Source: Methylophilaceae bacterium (GTDB lineage Bacteria > Pseudomonadota > Gammaproteobacteria > Burkholderiales > Methylophilaceae). Taken from it: 41,868 nt of DNA. The stretch is from the NCBI GenBank assembly GCA_947451235.1, contig CANFZA010000009.1, positions 1 to 41,868 of the forward strand, written 5' to 3'. A program made the translations under genes and the position numbers. How positions within the stretch are numbered: position 1 is the first letter of the stretch; each line of letters begins with the position of its first letter. The notes below the pieces were generated by a model. That model had not been told where the DNA came from and searched no databases. It worked only from the letters and a program-made list of their open reading frames with translations. This document shows, in pieces, positions 7,914-16,792 of this stretch.

Positions 7914-9704
7914 ATGAAAAATATTCGTAACTTCTCCATTATTGCCCACATTGATCACGGTAAATCAACCTTAGCCGACCGTATTATTCATTTATGCGGC
8001 GGCTTGGCCGACCGTGAAATGGAAGCGCAAGTGCTTGATTCTATGGATATTGAGCGCGAGCGCGGTATTACCATTAAAGCGCAAACTGCGGCTTTGGAAT
8101 ACAAAGCGGATGATGGTCAAACTTATCATTTAAATTTAATTGATACCCCGGGCCATGTGGACTTTAGTTATGAAGTTTCACGCTCACTTTCTGCCTGTGA
8201 AGGCGCGTTATTGGTGGTGGATGCCAGTCAAGGCGTAGAAGCGCAAAGTGTTGCAAACTGCTATACGGCGCTAGATTTAGGCGTAGAAGTCACCGCTGTG
8301 CTGAATAAAATCGATTTGCCTTCAGCAGATCCTGATCGTGTGATGCAAGAAATTGAAGACGTAATTGGTATTGATGCTAAAGATGCCGTGCGTTGTTCAG
8401 CCAAAACAGGCTTGGGTGTGCGCGATGTTTTAGAAGCGGTGATTGCCAAAGTGCCCGCACCTAAAGGCAATGTCGATGGCCCCTTGAAAGCCTTGGTGAT
8501 TGATGCTTGGTTCGACAATTACGTAGGCGTGGTCATGCTAGTACGCGTGATTGATGGCGTGCTTAAACCAAAAGATAAAATTCGCTTAATGGCAACACGG
8601 GCTGAATTTTTATGTGAACAAGTGGGTGTATTTACACCAAAATCTGTGCAAAAAACTGCGCTTTCAGCCGGTGAAGTAGGTTTTGTCATTGCCGGTATTA
8701 AAGAGCTGGCCAGCGCTAAAGTGGGCGATACCGTGACTTTGGTGAACAAACCAGCAACGGAAGCTTTAGAAGGCTTTAAAGAAGTAAAGCCACAAGTGTT
8801 TGCAGGCTTGTATCCAGTAGAGTCTAATCAATTTGAAGCACTACGTACCGCACTTGAAAAACTAAGTCTGAATGATGCAAGTTTGTTGTTTGAGCCAGAA
8901 AATTCTACAGCGTTAGGTTTTGGTTTTAGATGCGGCTTTTTAGGCTTGCTACACATGGAAATCGTACAAGAGCGCTTAGAGCGTGAATACGATATGGATT
9001 TAATTACTACCGCGCCAACGGTAGTGTACGAATTGCTATTGAAAGATGGCGAAGTAGTGCAGATTGAAAACCCATCGCGCTTGCCTGAAACCTCACGTAT
9101 TGAAGAAACGCGCGAGCCGGTAATTAACGTTAATTTGTTGATGCCACAAGATTACGTGGGTCCAGTGATGACGCTTTGTAATAATAAGCGCGGCATACAA
9201 AAAAATATGCAATACATGGGTAGGCAAGTGATGTTGAGCTACGAAATGCCGCTCAATGAGGTGGTGCTAGATTTTTTTGATAAATTGAAATCAGTATCGC
9301 GTGGTTATGCTTCTATGGATTACGAGTTTTTAGAATTCCGTGCGGCAGATTTAGTGAAGTTGGATATTATGGTCAATGGCGAGCGCGTAGATGCGCTGAG
9401 CATGATCGTGCATAGAGCCAATAGTGTGCGTCGTGGTCGTGAAGTGGCGGCAAAAATGCGTGAGTTGATTCCACGCCAAATGTTTGACGTGGCGATTCAA
9501 GCGTCTATTGGCGCTAATATTATTTCGCGTGAAACCGTTAAAGCCATGCGTAAAAACGTGATTGCTAAATGTTATGGCGGCGATGTTTCTCGTAAACGTA
9601 AATTACTAGATAAGCAAAAAGAAGGTAAAAAACGCATGAAGCAAGTGGGTAACGTTGAGATTCCACAAGAAGCGTTTTTAGCCATTTTGCGCATTGAAGA
9701 TTAG
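7914..9704 (+). CDS. lepA: Elongation factor 4 (LepA) GTPase
   Basis: Ribosome-associated translational GTPase that acts in initiation and back-translocation or ribosome assembly. The G1 motif AHIDHGKST is at residues 11-19, followed by the RGITIKAQT switch I region, DTPGHVDF (G3), NKIDLP (G4) and SAKTG (G5). EF-G-like domains III and V follow, then the LepA-specific C-terminal domain with [24 protein letters not shown]. The 596-aa length is standard and no residue looks abnormal. Its place directly before lepB is the conserved lepA-lepB arrangement of proteobacteria. Confidence 0.98.
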   Translation: MKNIRNFSIIAHIDHGKSTLADRIIHLCGGLADREMEAQVLDSMDIERERGITIKAQTAALEYKADDGQTYHLNLIDTPGHVDFSYEVSRSLSACEGALLVVDASQGVEAQSVANCYTALDLGVEVTAVLNKIDLPSADPDRVMQEIEDVIGIDAKDAVRCSAKTGLGVRDVLEAVIAKVPAPKGNVDGPLKALVIDAWFDNYVGVVMLVRVIDGVLKPKDKIRLMATRAEFLCEQVGVFTPKSVQKTALSAGEVGFVIAGIKELASAKVGDTVTLVNKPATEALEGFKEVKPQVFAGLYPVESNQFEALRTALEKLSLNDASLLFEPENSTALGFGFRCGFLGLLHMEIVQERLEREYDMDLITTAPTVVYELLLKDGEVVQIENPSRLPETSRIEETREPVINVNLLMPQDYVGPVMTLCNNKRGIQKNMQYMGRQVMLSYEMPLNEVVLDFFDKLKSVSRGYASMDYEFLEFRAADLVKLDIMVNGERVDALSMIVHRANSVRRGREVAAKMRELIPRQMFDVAIQASIGANIISRETVKAMRKNVIAKCYGGDVSRKRKLLDKQKEGKKRMKQVGNVEIPQEAFLAILRIED

Positions 9705-9746
9705 TCGTTTTTACAAAAATAATATAATTAACAGGATGCACCAGCC

Positions 9747-10526
9747 ATGATGTTCGCATTATTTATGATAGTAATACTGATAGTCACGGGGCTTATTTGG
9801 CTGCTTGATATTTTGGTTTTGAGTAAAAAACGTGCTGTCGGGGCAAGTGAGCCTATGTTGGTGGAATACGCCAAGAGCTTTTTTCCGGTTATTTTGGTGG
9901 TGTTTTTTGTACGCTCTTTCATTGTAGAGCCATTCAAAATCCCATCGGGTTCTATGATGCCAACGCTACTGGCGGGCGACTATATTTTAGTCAATAAATT
10001 TACTTATGGCTTGCGTGTGCCTATTGTAAATCATACCTTTATTAAGGTAAGTCAGCCTACGCGTGGTGATGTGTTTGTGTTTCATTATCCGCCAGAGCCG
10101 TCAATTGATTACATTAAGCGCGTGGTTGGTTTGCCTGGCGATAGAATTAGCTATAAAGATAAACAACTCACTATCAACGGTAAATTGCTCCAAATGCAAG
10201 ATATGGGTAGCTATGAATATGTAATGTCTGGCCTGAATATTATGACGGCTAAACAATATAAAGAGCAGCTTGGAAACGTGCAGCATAGTATTTTAATCCA
10301 TGACATTGTTGGTAATTATGATGCCGATGCTATCGGGTCAAAATTTGCGAATAATGAAGAAATTATTGTCCCTGCTGGACATTATTTAGCGATGGGTGAT
10401 AATCGAGATAATAGTTCTGATAGCCGCGTTTGGGGTTTTGTGCCTGAGCAAAATTTAGTTGGTAAGGCCTTTTTTATCTGGATGAATTTTGATCAAGGTT
10501 CTAGAATAGGCAGTGCTATACATTAG
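9747..10526 (+). CDS. lepB: Signal peptidase I
   Basis: Inner-membrane serine protease that removes signal peptides from secreted preproteins. Two N-terminal membrane segments are visible (about 3-25 and 45-60). The catalytic Ser/Lys dyad is S69 in IPSGSMMPTLL and K124 in YIKRVVGLPGD. The box-E motif GDNRDNSSDSR and GFVPEQNLVGKAF are intact near the C-terminus. The 259-aa length is shorter than E. coli LepB (324) but usual for the family. The gene lies 42 bp after lepA and 40 bp before the DUF4845 gene, consistent with one operon. Confidence 0.96.
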   Translation: MMFALFMIVILIVTGLIWLLDILVLSKKRAVGASEPMLVEYAKSFFPVILVVFFVRSFIVEPFKIPSGSMMPTLLAGDYILVNKFTYGLRVPIVNHTFIKVSQPTRGDVFVFHYPPEPSIDYIKRVVGLPGDRISYKDKQLTINGKLLQMQDMGSYEYVMSGLNIMTAKQYKEQLGNVQHSILIHDIVGNYDADAIGSKFANNEEIIVPAGHYLAMGDNRDNSSDSRVWGFVPEQNLVGKAFFIWMNFDQGSRIGSAIH

Positions 10527-10566
10527 TTGTTTGCTGATTAATAACCATTAAGCGCTGGAGATAGCC

Positions 10567-10959
10567 ATGCAAAAAAATACAAGTCAAAAGATACAAAGTT
10601 CACAAAATCAAGCTGGGGCAACGTTAATCGGCATGTTGCTGATTGCTGGTGCACTTGTATTTTTGGCAATATTTGCCATGAAGGTTTTCCCAGCTTATCA
10701 AGAATATTATTCAGTTAAAACCGTCATTCATGCTTTAAACAAAGAGCCTTTGAGTGGCATGAGTAAAAAAGAAATTATGGCTGCATTTAACAAGCGTGCA
10801 GATGCTGGTTACGTGACCGTTATTCAAGGCTCAGACTTGATTTTTGATAAAAATAGCAGTGGTGAAACAGTTGTTTCTGCTCAGTACCAAGTGGTTAAGC
10901 CATTGTTTGGTAATGTGAGTGTACTGCTTGATTTCGCTACGCCTAGTGACGGTAAATAA
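10567..10959 (+). CDS. DUF4845 family membrane protein
   Basis: Small protein of 130 aa with one N-terminal membrane segment (about residues 19-42, GATLIGMLLIAGALVFLAIF) reminiscent of type IV pilin or pseudopilin N-termini. The C-terminal periplasmic domain follows the DUF4845 pattern (VKTVIHALNKEPLSGMSKKEI, YQVVKPLFGNVSVLLDF split normally). Proteins of this family occur between lepB and rnc in many beta- and gammaproteobacteria, as here. Preceded by CTGGAG about 8 nt from the ATG. Function unknown; a link to secretion or signal-peptide processing is only suggested by context. Confidence 0.85.
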   Translation: MQKNTSQKIQSSQNQAGATLIGMLLIAGALVFLAIFAMKVFPAYQEYYSVKTVIHALNKEPLSGMSKKEIMAAFNKRADAGYVTVIQGSDLIFDKNSSGETVVSAQYQVVKPLFGNVSVLLDFATPSDGK

Positions 10960-10967
10960 TCCGCATA

Positions 10968-11636
10968 ATGAATCAACCGGATTTATCAAAACGCTTAGTT
11001 TACAACTTCGTTAATACTAACCTGCTGGCGCAAGCATTAACGCATCGTAGCTTTAGTGCTCAAAATAATGAACGCTTAGAATTTTTAGGTGATGGCGCAC
11101 TTAATTTTATGATTGCTCATCAGTTGTATCAGCGTTTTCCGAACATCGCTGAAGGTGATTTAAGCCGTTTACGTGCGCAATTAGTCAAAGAATCTACGCT
11201 ATGTGAAATTGCAATTTCACTTAATTTAGGTGATGTGCTGAAGTTAGGTGAAGGCGAACTTAAAAGCGCGGGATGGCGTAGGCCTTCTATTTTAGCTGAT
11301 GCTGTTGAGGCGATTATTGGGGCTGTATATCTAGACGGCGGTTTTGCCGCTGCAGAAGCTTTAGTAGCACACCTTTTTGCGAATAAACTAGATACGATAG
11401 ACCCTAAAGTTATTGATAAAGATCCAAAATCACTATTGCAGGAAGTTTTGCAAGGGAAGAAAATTGCAGTACCTGAATACACAGTAACGCACTTAGAGGG
11501 CGAAGCGCACGCCCAAGTATTTATTGTGGAATGCTCGATAGAAAAATTAAATATACGCACGGTTGGTGAAGGCACCAGTCGGCGAATTGCAGAACAACAA
11601 GCTGCGCAGCTTGCATTGGAAAAAATAAAGAAATGA
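10968..11636 (+). CDS. rnc: Ribonuclease III
   Basis: Double-strand-specific endoribonuclease that processes rRNA precursors and structured mRNAs. The signature ERLEFLGDGAL is at residues 35-45 (metal ligands E35 and D42), and the second catalytic pair D111 and E114 lies in LADAVEAIIGAVYLDGG. A double-stranded RNA-binding domain fills about 150-222 (DPKSLLQEVLQ, then VGEGTSRRIAEQQAAQLAL). The 222-aa length matches E. coli (226). The stop overlaps the era start (ATGA), the widely conserved rnc-era coupling. Confidence 0.97.
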   Translation: MNQPDLSKRLVYNFVNTNLLAQALTHRSFSAQNNERLEFLGDGALNFMIAHQLYQRFPNIAEGDLSRLRAQLVKESTLCEIAISLNLGDVLKLGEGELKSAGWRRPSILADAVEAIIGAVYLDGGFAAAEALVAHLFANKLDTIDPKVIDKDPKSLLQEVLQGKKIAVPEYTVTHLEGEAHAQVFIVECSIEKLNIRTVGEGTSRRIAEQQAAQLALEKIKK

Positions 11637-12559
11637 CAGACTACGATTCAGATTTAGATTTAGAAGTAAACACGACACCTGTGCCATTTAAATGCGGTAC
11701 GGTAGCCATTGTTGGTCGACCAAACGTAGGTAAGTCTACCTTGCTAAACCACATTTTAGGTATGAAGTTAGCCATCACTTCGCGTAAGGCGCAAACCACG
11801 CGTCATCGCCTGCTTGGCATTCATACCACTGAAGATACGCAATTTTTGTTTGTCGACACGCCAGGTTTCCAACAAAAACATTTGAATGCCTTGAACAAAG
11901 GTTTGAACAAAACAGTGACGCAAGTACTCACAGAGGTTGATGTGGTGCTGTTTGTAATTGAGCCTATGAAGTTGGGTGATGCTGATCGAAAAGTATTAGC
12001 TTTGCTTTCAGAAAAAACGCCAACATTCTTAGTGGTCAATAAATTAGATTTAATGGGCGACAAAGGCAATATCTTGCCGCTGATTCAAGATTTTGATTTA
12101 GAGTTTCCATTTTCAGAAATTGTGCCAGTGAGCGCTAAAAAAAGCCTCAATTTGGACGAGCTTTTAGAAACTATCCGTAAATACTTGCCAGAACAAGCCG
12201 CCATTTATTCTGAAGATGAATTAACCGATAAAAACGAGCGCTTTTTAGCGGCTGAATTAGTGCGTGAGAAGATTTTCAGATTAGTCGGTGATGAACTACC
12301 TTATGCGGTCGCGGTAGAGATTGAAAAATTTGAAATAATCGGTAATTTACGCCGCATTTTCGTTGCTATTATTGTTGATAAAGATAGCCAGAAACCAATG
12401 TTGATTGGTAAAAATGGCGAGAAAATGAAGCAGATATCTACTGAAGCTAGACAAGATATGGAAAAATTATTTGGTGGAAAAGTTTACCTTGAAACTTGGG
12501 TGAAAGTTAAAGGTGGTTGGGCCGATGATGAAAGGGCTTTAAAAAGTCTTGGATATTAA
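11633..12559 (+). CDS. era: GTPase Era
   Basis: GTP-binding protein that binds the 3' end of 16S rRNA and assists 30S maturation. G1 is GRPNVGKST at residues 28-36, G2 lies in RKAQTTRHR, G3 is DTPGF, G4 is NKLDLM and SAKKS is G5. The C-terminal KH domain has PMLIGKNGEKMKQI and YLETWVKVKGGWADD. The 308-aa length is normal, with a slightly acidic extra N-terminus (about 18 residues before the G domain). It overlaps rnc by four bases. Confidence 0.97.
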   Translation: MTDYDSDLDLEVNTTPVPFKCGTVAIVGRPNVGKSTLLNHILGMKLAITSRKAQTTRHRLLGIHTTEDTQFLFVDTPGFQQKHLNALNKGLNKTVTQVLTEVDVVLFVIEPMKLGDADRKVLALLSEKTPTFLVVNKLDLMGDKGNILPLIQDFDLEFPFSEIVPVSAKKSLNLDELLETIRKYLPEQAAIYSEDELTDKNERFLAAELVREKIFRLVGDELPYAVAVEIEKFEIIGNLRRIFVAIIVDKDSQKPMLIGKNGEKMKQISTEARQDMEKLFGGKVYLETWVKVKGGWADDERALKSLGY

Positions 12560-12598
12560 TTTGCGTCTTAATTAGGATGTTAGCTTGAAGTATTAGCG

Positions 12599-13075
12599 AT
12601 GCCGAATAACGTTTATAACATACCGGTTTACGGCAAGCCAATCGCCTTGGATGACAAAGGCATCTATTATGCCGTTAACCGCAAAACTGGTGCGATTAAT
12701 AACGTATTTCAGCTGGTGTATGAAAGTGATTTAGATCAAGACGGCGCATGGTATTTATACCAGTTAAAAAATACTGGTAAAGATGGTGAAATGGGTTGGG
12801 TCATATTGGCTGATCATGGCGATTACCCTTTAAAAAACTTGTCGCCCGATGAAATTAAGCATTACTTTGATAAGCCTGAATATGCCGAGCCTAAGGGCGC
12901 TTGGCAACTTATGCGTAATTCAAGATATGGTTTTGGTAAGTTCACGCCTATTCATGCCGAAGAAGATATTCGGTACGCAATGATTCTATTTTCAGAGACA
13001 GAAATGCTGGTGCCACTTTTAATTATAAAAGTTGAGGATGAGCGCTTTCAAAGTTTTGCTGAGCCGGATCGTTAA
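12599..13075 (+). CDS. Conserved-looking hypothetical protein, 158 aa, between era and recO
   Basis: I do not recognise this family. The protein has no signal peptide, no membrane segment and no cysteines, so it is probably cytoplasmic. It is rich in aromatic and acidic residues, with GAWYLYQLKNTGKDGEMGW (about 46-64) and YGFGKFTPIHAEEDIRYAM (about 112-130) as its most distinctive segments, and a hydrophobic beta-like stretch (MLVPLLIIKVED) near the end. It lies 39 bp after era, and its stop codon overlaps the recO start by one base (TAATG), so translation is probably coupled to recO. Coding character matches the neighbours. Function unknown. Confidence 0.8.
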   Translation: MPNNVYNIPVYGKPIALDDKGIYYAVNRKTGAINNVFQLVYESDLDQDGAWYLYQLKNTGKDGEMGWVILADHGDYPLKNLSPDEIKHYFDKPEYAEPKGAWQLMRNSRYGFGKFTPIHAEEDIRYAMILFSETEMLVPLLIIKVEDERFQSFAEPDR

Positions 13076-13827
13076 TGGCGGTAGTACGTGCTAATTCTTA
13101 TCGTCAAGATAATCAGGCGGTGTATGTGCTGCATACTTACCCCTTTAAGGAAACGAGCTTAGTTGTAGAATTGTTTACACATGGTTTTGGCCGTGTAGCC
13201 ACTACCGCTAAAGGTGCGCGGCGGCCACGCTCCGCAATGCGTGGCATGTTGCAGTCGTTTCAGCCTTTAATCGCTACCTGGTCTGGTAAGTTGGAGCTTA
13301 AAACACTACATAGTTTAGATTGGGCGGGTGGTTTGCTTTTGCTTAAGGGCGAGGCGCTAATGTGTGGTTTTTACTTAAATGAGTTGCTGCTGCGCTTATT
13401 GCCTCGCGAAGATTCCCACAGTACGCTTTTTGAATATTACAGCATCACTTTAAAAACGTTGGCAATCAGCCAAGATCTAGCGTCGACATTACGCCGCTTT
13501 GAGTTGAAACTGCTACAAGAACTAGGCTATGCAATTCCGCTACAAAATGATGCGAGTGATGCGCCTATATTAGCCGAAGCAAGTTATCGCTATGAAGCTG
13601 AATCTGGTGCAATGCGCGTTAGTTTGCAAACTAGCGTGCAAATAAAAACGGCGTTTAATGGCGTTCAGTTATCAGGAAAAACGCTGATTGATATGGCCAA
13701 CGATGACTACAGTAATGTTCAAACGCAACAGCAAAGTAAGCAGCTCATGCGCTATTTGTTAGCCCATTATTTGGGTGATAAGCCCTTACATACCAGACAA
13801 CTTTTAATAGATTTACAAGGTTTATAG
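13075..13827 (+). CDS. recO: DNA repair protein RecO
   Basis: Recombination mediator that loads RecA with RecF and RecR on SSB-coated single-stranded DNA. The N-terminal OB-fold carries [22 protein letters not shown] and [20 protein letters not shown] (normal RecO spacing), and an all-helical C-terminal domain follows ([33 protein letters not shown]). The 250-aa length is typical. There is no Cys-rich zinc motif in the C-terminal part, as in many proteobacterial RecO proteins. One base overlaps the preceding unknown gene and one base separates it from pdxJ. Confidence 0.94.
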   Translation: MAVVRANSYRQDNQAVYVLHTYPFKETSLVVELFTHGFGRVATTAKGARRPRSAMRGMLQSFQPLIATWSGKLELKTLHSLDWAGGLLLLKGEALMCGFYLNELLLRLLPREDSHSTLFEYYSITLKTLAISQDLASTLRRFELKLLQELGYAIPLQNDASDAPILAEASYRYEAESGAMRVSLQTSVQIKTAFNGVQLSGKTLIDMANDDYSNVQTQQQSKQLMRYLLAHYLGDKPLHTRQLLIDLQGL

Positions 13828-13828
13828 C

Positions 13829-14557
13829 ATGATTAAATTAGGTGTAAACATCGATCACGTCGCCACAATTCGCCAAGCGCGTGGCACTAAATATCCTAGC
13901 GTTGTGCAAGCAGCATTACGTGCAGAGCAATCAGGCGCCGATAGCATCACGCTACATCTGCGTGAAGACCGTCGCCACATGCAAGACGCAGATGTGTTCG
14001 CTTTACGCAATTTGCTACAAACACGCATGAACCTTGAATGTGCGGTCACTGATGAAATGGTAGATATTGCCTTAGAAGTGGCACCGCAAGATGTTTGCCT
14101 AGTGCCTGAAAGGCGAGAAGAGCGCACTACCGAAGGTGGGTTAGATGTGGTGGGCAATTTTGCTAATGTAAAAAATGCAGTGAAAAAATTAAGTGATGCG
14201 GGTATTCGAGTGTCATTGTTTATTGGCCCAGACCTTGCACAAATTGATGCCGCAAAAAACGCTGGTGCGCCAGTTATTGAGCTTCATACGGGAACGTTCG
14301 CAGATGCTGAAAATCCTGTAGATAAAGCCCATGAATTGCAGCGTATTAAAGATGCCGTTAATCACGGTGTTGCGCTAGGTTTAGTGGTCAATGCTGGACA
14401 TGGCCTGCATTATCACAATGTTCATGAAATCGCTTCTATAGTTGGTATAGACGAGCTCAATATTGGCCATGCGATTGTTGCTCATGCTTTGTTTGTGGGC
14501 TGGGATAACGCCGTGCGTGAGATGAAAGCTTTGGTAAAAGAGTTTTCTTGTAAATAA
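13829..14557 (+). CDS. pdxJ: Pyridoxine 5'-phosphate synthase
   Basis: Cytoplasmic TIM-barrel enzyme that condenses 1-deoxyxylulose 5-phosphate with 3-amino-2-oxopropyl phosphate to give pyridoxine 5'-phosphate (DXP-dependent vitamin B6 synthesis). Characteristic motifs: [17 protein letters not shown] at the N-terminus, [15 protein letters not shown] (about 39-53), [17 protein letters not shown] (about 91-107), [10 protein letters not shown] and [10 protein letters not shown]. The 242-aa length matches E. coli PdxJ (243). It starts one base after recO ends, the conserved recO-pdxJ-acpS arrangement. Confidence 0.97.
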   Translation: MIKLGVNIDHVATIRQARGTKYPSVVQAALRAEQSGADSITLHLREDRRHMQDADVFALRNLLQTRMNLECAVTDEMVDIALEVAPQDVCLVPERREERTTEGGLDVVGNFANVKNAVKKLSDAGIRVSLFIGPDLAQIDAAKNAGAPVIELHTGTFADAENPVDKAHELQRIKDAVNHGVALGLVVNAGHGLHYHNVHEIASIVGIDELNIGHAIVAHALFVGWDNAVREMKALVKEFSCK

Positions 14558-14595
14558 TAAGCCTTAGTGATGAATTTTAGCGCATTAGAAAACAC

Positions 14596-14634
14596 CATGA
14601 ATCTTTACCATGAATACTTATCATGAATACCTAT
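14596..14634. repeat. 13-bp tandem repeat, 3 copies, upstream of acpS
   Basis: Units begin with CATGAAT at 14596, 14609 and 14622. The period is exactly 13 bp with a consensus close to CATGAATACTTAT. The last unit ends 16 bp before the acpS start codon. Confidence 0.85.
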
Positions 14635-14650
14635 AGAGAAGTTCACTAGT

Positions 14651-15028
14651 ATGATTTTTGGCATAGGCACAGATATCGTTGAAGTGACGCGCATACAAGC
14701 ATCTATTACACAGTTTGGTGATGAATTTGCCAAGCGGATATTGGCAGAGAGCGAAATTGAAAGTTATTTACAATCGCAGATAAAAGCACGTTTTCTAGCG
14801 AAGCGCTTTGCCGCAAAAGAAGCCTTTTCTAAAGCGCTAGGTACAGGTTTACGCGCGCCAGCCACCTTTCAAAATATTGCAGTTTCTCATGATGAATTGG
14901 GTAAGCCGATTTTATTATTAGCGGCAGAACTACAGATTTTTTTGGATGCCAAAAACATCACGCAAATGCACATTAGTATTAGCGATGAAAAGAATTTAGC
15001 CGCCGCCTTTGTAGTGTTAGAAACATGA
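14651..15028 (+). CDS. acpS: Holo-[acyl-carrier-protein] synthase
   Basis: Transfers the 4'-phosphopantetheine group from CoA to a serine of apo-acyl carrier protein, activating fatty acid synthesis. Magnesium ligands are in the conserved places: D8 in GIGTDIVEVTRI and E57 in KRFAAKEAFSKALGTG. The 125-aa length is normal for AcpS. The start lies 93 bp after pdxJ, behind the 13-bp repeat array. The gene overlaps tcdA by four bases (ATGA). Confidence 0.95.
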   Translation: MIFGIGTDIVEVTRIQASITQFGDEFAKRILAESEIESYLQSQIKARFLAKRFAAKEAFSKALGTGLRAPATFQNIAVSHDELGKPILLLAAELQIFLDAKNITQMHISISDEKNLAAAFVVLET

Positions 15029-15819
15029 GTGAAACAATAGATTTTGCCCGCCGCTTTGGTGGCGTTGCTAGGCTTTATGGTGCTGACGGACTGGCCAAAT
15101 TGAAGGCTAGCCATCTCTGTGTGATTGGCATAGGTGGTGTTGGCTCTTGGGCGGCAGAGGCCGTAGCGCGCAATGCTGTAGGCACAATTACCTTAATTGA
15201 TTTAGATAACATTGCTGAGTCAAATGTTAATCGACAGTTGCATGCGGTAGATGGTGCATTTGGTAAAGCCAAAGTGTCTGCTATGGCAGAACGTATCAAG
15301 CTGATTAATCCGACTGTAAAAGTGTTTGAGATTGAAGATTTTGTCACAGTTGAAAATGCGCATGAAATGTTGAACAACAACTTTGATGGCATCATAGATT
15401 GCATAGACGATGCAAAAGCAAAGGCCGCCATTGCTGGCTTTTGTCAGTCGCACAACATTCCCTTAGTGATGACCGGTGCTGCGGGTGGGCGCTTAGATGT
15501 TACTCGCATTAAGCAGGCTGATTTGAGCTTAGTTAGTCATGATAAATTACTGGCTAAAGTCAGAAACTTATTGCGTCGAGATTATGGTTTTGCTAAAGCC
15601 GATGTCGCAAAAAGCAAAGCGACTACATTTCACATTCAATGCATTTATTCAGATGAAGAGGTTATTAAACCCGACAGCGTTTGTGATACTGGCGACGCTG
15701 ATAACAGCGGTGCCATTACCGGTTTAAATTGCGCTGGTTATGGCTCTAGCGTTTGTGTGACTGCACCATTTGGATTTGCCGCAGCTGGTTTACTCATTAA
15801 ACAATTGCTAAATAAATAA
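15025..15819 (+). CDS. tcdA: tRNA threonylcarbamoyladenosine dehydratase TcdA (CsdL)
   Basis: E1-like ATP-dependent enzyme that cyclises t6A37 of ANN-decoding tRNAs to ct6A. The nucleotide-binding motif VIGIGGVGSWAAEA is at about residues 33-46, followed by TLIDLDNIAESNVNRQLHA, INPTV and the IDCIDDAKAKAA segment. MTGAAGGRLD and FGFAAAGLLIKQLL complete the family pattern. The 264-aa length matches E. coli TcdA (268). The start overlaps the acpS stop. The csdA/csdE partners of E. coli are not in this window. Confidence 0.92.
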   Translation: MSETIDFARRFGGVARLYGADGLAKLKASHLCVIGIGGVGSWAAEAVARNAVGTITLIDLDNIAESNVNRQLHAVDGAFGKAKVSAMAERIKLINPTVKVFEIEDFVTVENAHEMLNNNFDGIIDCIDDAKAKAAIAGFCQSHNIPLVMTGAAGGRLDVTRIKQADLSLVSHDKLLAKVRNLLRRDYGFAKADVAKSKATTFHIQCIYSDEEVIKPDSVCDTGDADNSGAITGLNCAGYGSSVCVTAPFGFAAAGLLIKQLLNK

Positions 15820-15869
15820 TTCATCTGTTTCAATACGGAACGACTTATGGTTCTAGTAGTCTTTTACAC

Positions 15870-16061
15870 ATGACCAAACTAACTTCATTTAAAGGTAATA
15901 AAAGTGCACTTGCTAGTAAATTTTGCACGCAATGTTTTCGTGAAATGAGTTGGCGAAAAGCATGGGCGAAAAATTGGGACGAGGTTAAATACTGCTCAGA
16001 TGCTTGCCGATCAAGAGCTAAGCCACTAAAGAAAGTAACGCTAGCGAATGCTATCAGTTGA
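15870..16061 (+). CDS. DUF2256 family zinc-ribbon-like protein
   Basis: 63-aa basic protein matching the DUF2256 pattern: FCTQCFREMSWRKAWAKNW (residues about 18-36) then DEVKYCSDACRSRAK. The cysteines form two CxxC/CxxxC pairs suited to one zinc ion. The family is often found beside photolyase or cryptochrome-related genes in other bacteria, but here it follows tcdA by 50 bp. Molecular function unknown. Confidence 0.85.
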   Translation: MTKLTSFKGNKSALASKFCTQCFREMSWRKAWAKNWDEVKYCSDACRSRAKPLKKVTLANAIS

Positions 16062-16101
16062 TTTTCAGGGGTTAGCTAGTGCTTGGGTAAATTGCGAGCG
16101 T

Positions 16102-16611
16102 TTAATTTTCTATCGACTGATGAATTTGCTCCATCAAGGAGCTTGCAGACTCCCGTCCTAACTTTGATTCGCGCATCGCCATATGCCAGCTTGAAATGCA
16201 ACTTCTTAAATCAAATTCATTGTCACAAGCTTCTATTTTAGCCTTTACGCCGCGACCCATGAGGCCTAAGTAATCTTCAGTAGCTTCAATTAAAATCACT
16301 TTAATCGTTGCAAGTTTTTTTGGATCGATGGGTGTTCTGGCATTATCTTCATTAAAGATCGATAACGTGGTAATTGAAGTTCTACGCTCGCTAATTGAGC
16401 CTTTAGGCCGTTGAATGTAGCCATTAGATTCTAATTTTTGAATGGTTTCAACTAATAATTCTTTTTTGAAAAACTGTTCTAATTCCTCAGTACTTCTAAC
16501 GCCGTTGACCAATAACAATACTTGCCGCTCTTTGAAATGTAAGCTGCGTTTTGCGTTAGTGAACTCATCGTTGCCAAGTGTAGATTTTTCATACACCATC
16601 ATATGTGCCAT
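16102..16611 (-). CDS. Hypothetical protein with winged-helix-like N-terminal part, divergent from ppk1
   Basis: 169-aa soluble protein that I cannot assign to a named family. Residues about 23-70 (LHFKERQVLLLVNGVRSTEEL, leading to FFKKELLVETIQKLESNGYIQRP) look like the short winged-helix module seen in several betaproteobacterial regulatory-type proteins. The C-terminal half (about 100-169) is helical, with LGLMGRGVKAKIEACDNEFDLRS and a final acidic helix. No signal peptide or membrane segment. It is transcribed away from ppk1 across a shared 181-bp region, so a role in polyphosphate or phosphate control is conceivable but unproven. Confidence 0.75.
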   Translation of the reverse strand: MAHMMVYEKSTLGNDEFTNAKRSLHFKERQVLLLVNGVRSTEELEQFFKKELLVETIQKLESNGYIQRPKGSISERRTSITTLSIFNEDNARTPIDPKKLATIKVILIEATEDYLGLMGRGVKAKIEACDNEFDLRSCISSWHMAMRESKLGRESASSLMEQIHQSIEN

Positions 16612-16719
16612 ATTTAAAAAAATTTATGAATCATTCTCCTTGTTGATTGTGACGATAAAAAGTCTATTATATGAAAGTGCTGTGACTTAATTGTTTAAAG
16701 CTAGTGATGGTTTTAGTCT

Positions 16720-16779
16720 AATTCATCAAATATTCATCAATTTGTCACAATTGGCGCTTAACATCAAAAATCATATAAA
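16720..16779 (+). promoter_or_regulatory. Pho-box-like array and -10 upstream of ppk1
   Basis: Three consecutive 11-bp units at 16720-16730, 16731-16741 and 16742-16752 carry TCAT, TCAT and TCAC at the same phase, as in PhoB box half-sites (CTGTCAT at 11-bp spacing). A -10-like TATAAA lies at 16774-16779. The match to the consensus is partial, and no alignment could be run. Confidence 0.45.
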
Positions 16780-16792
16780 AATTGAAAATAAT

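Noticed and set aside
11129-11575. 148-codon minus-strand frame opposite rnc
   Set aside because: Fully inside the conserved rnc coding region and without any recognisable domain.
15075-15431. 118-codon minus-strand frame opposite tcdA
   Set aside because: The sense strand encodes the conserved E1-like domain; the antisense frame is Ser/Ala-rich shadow.
16691-16792. N-terminal extension of ppk1 from TTG at 16691
   Set aside because: The extra 34 residues do not resemble Ppk, cross the Pho-box-like promoter region, and the family N-terminus fits the ATG at 16793.
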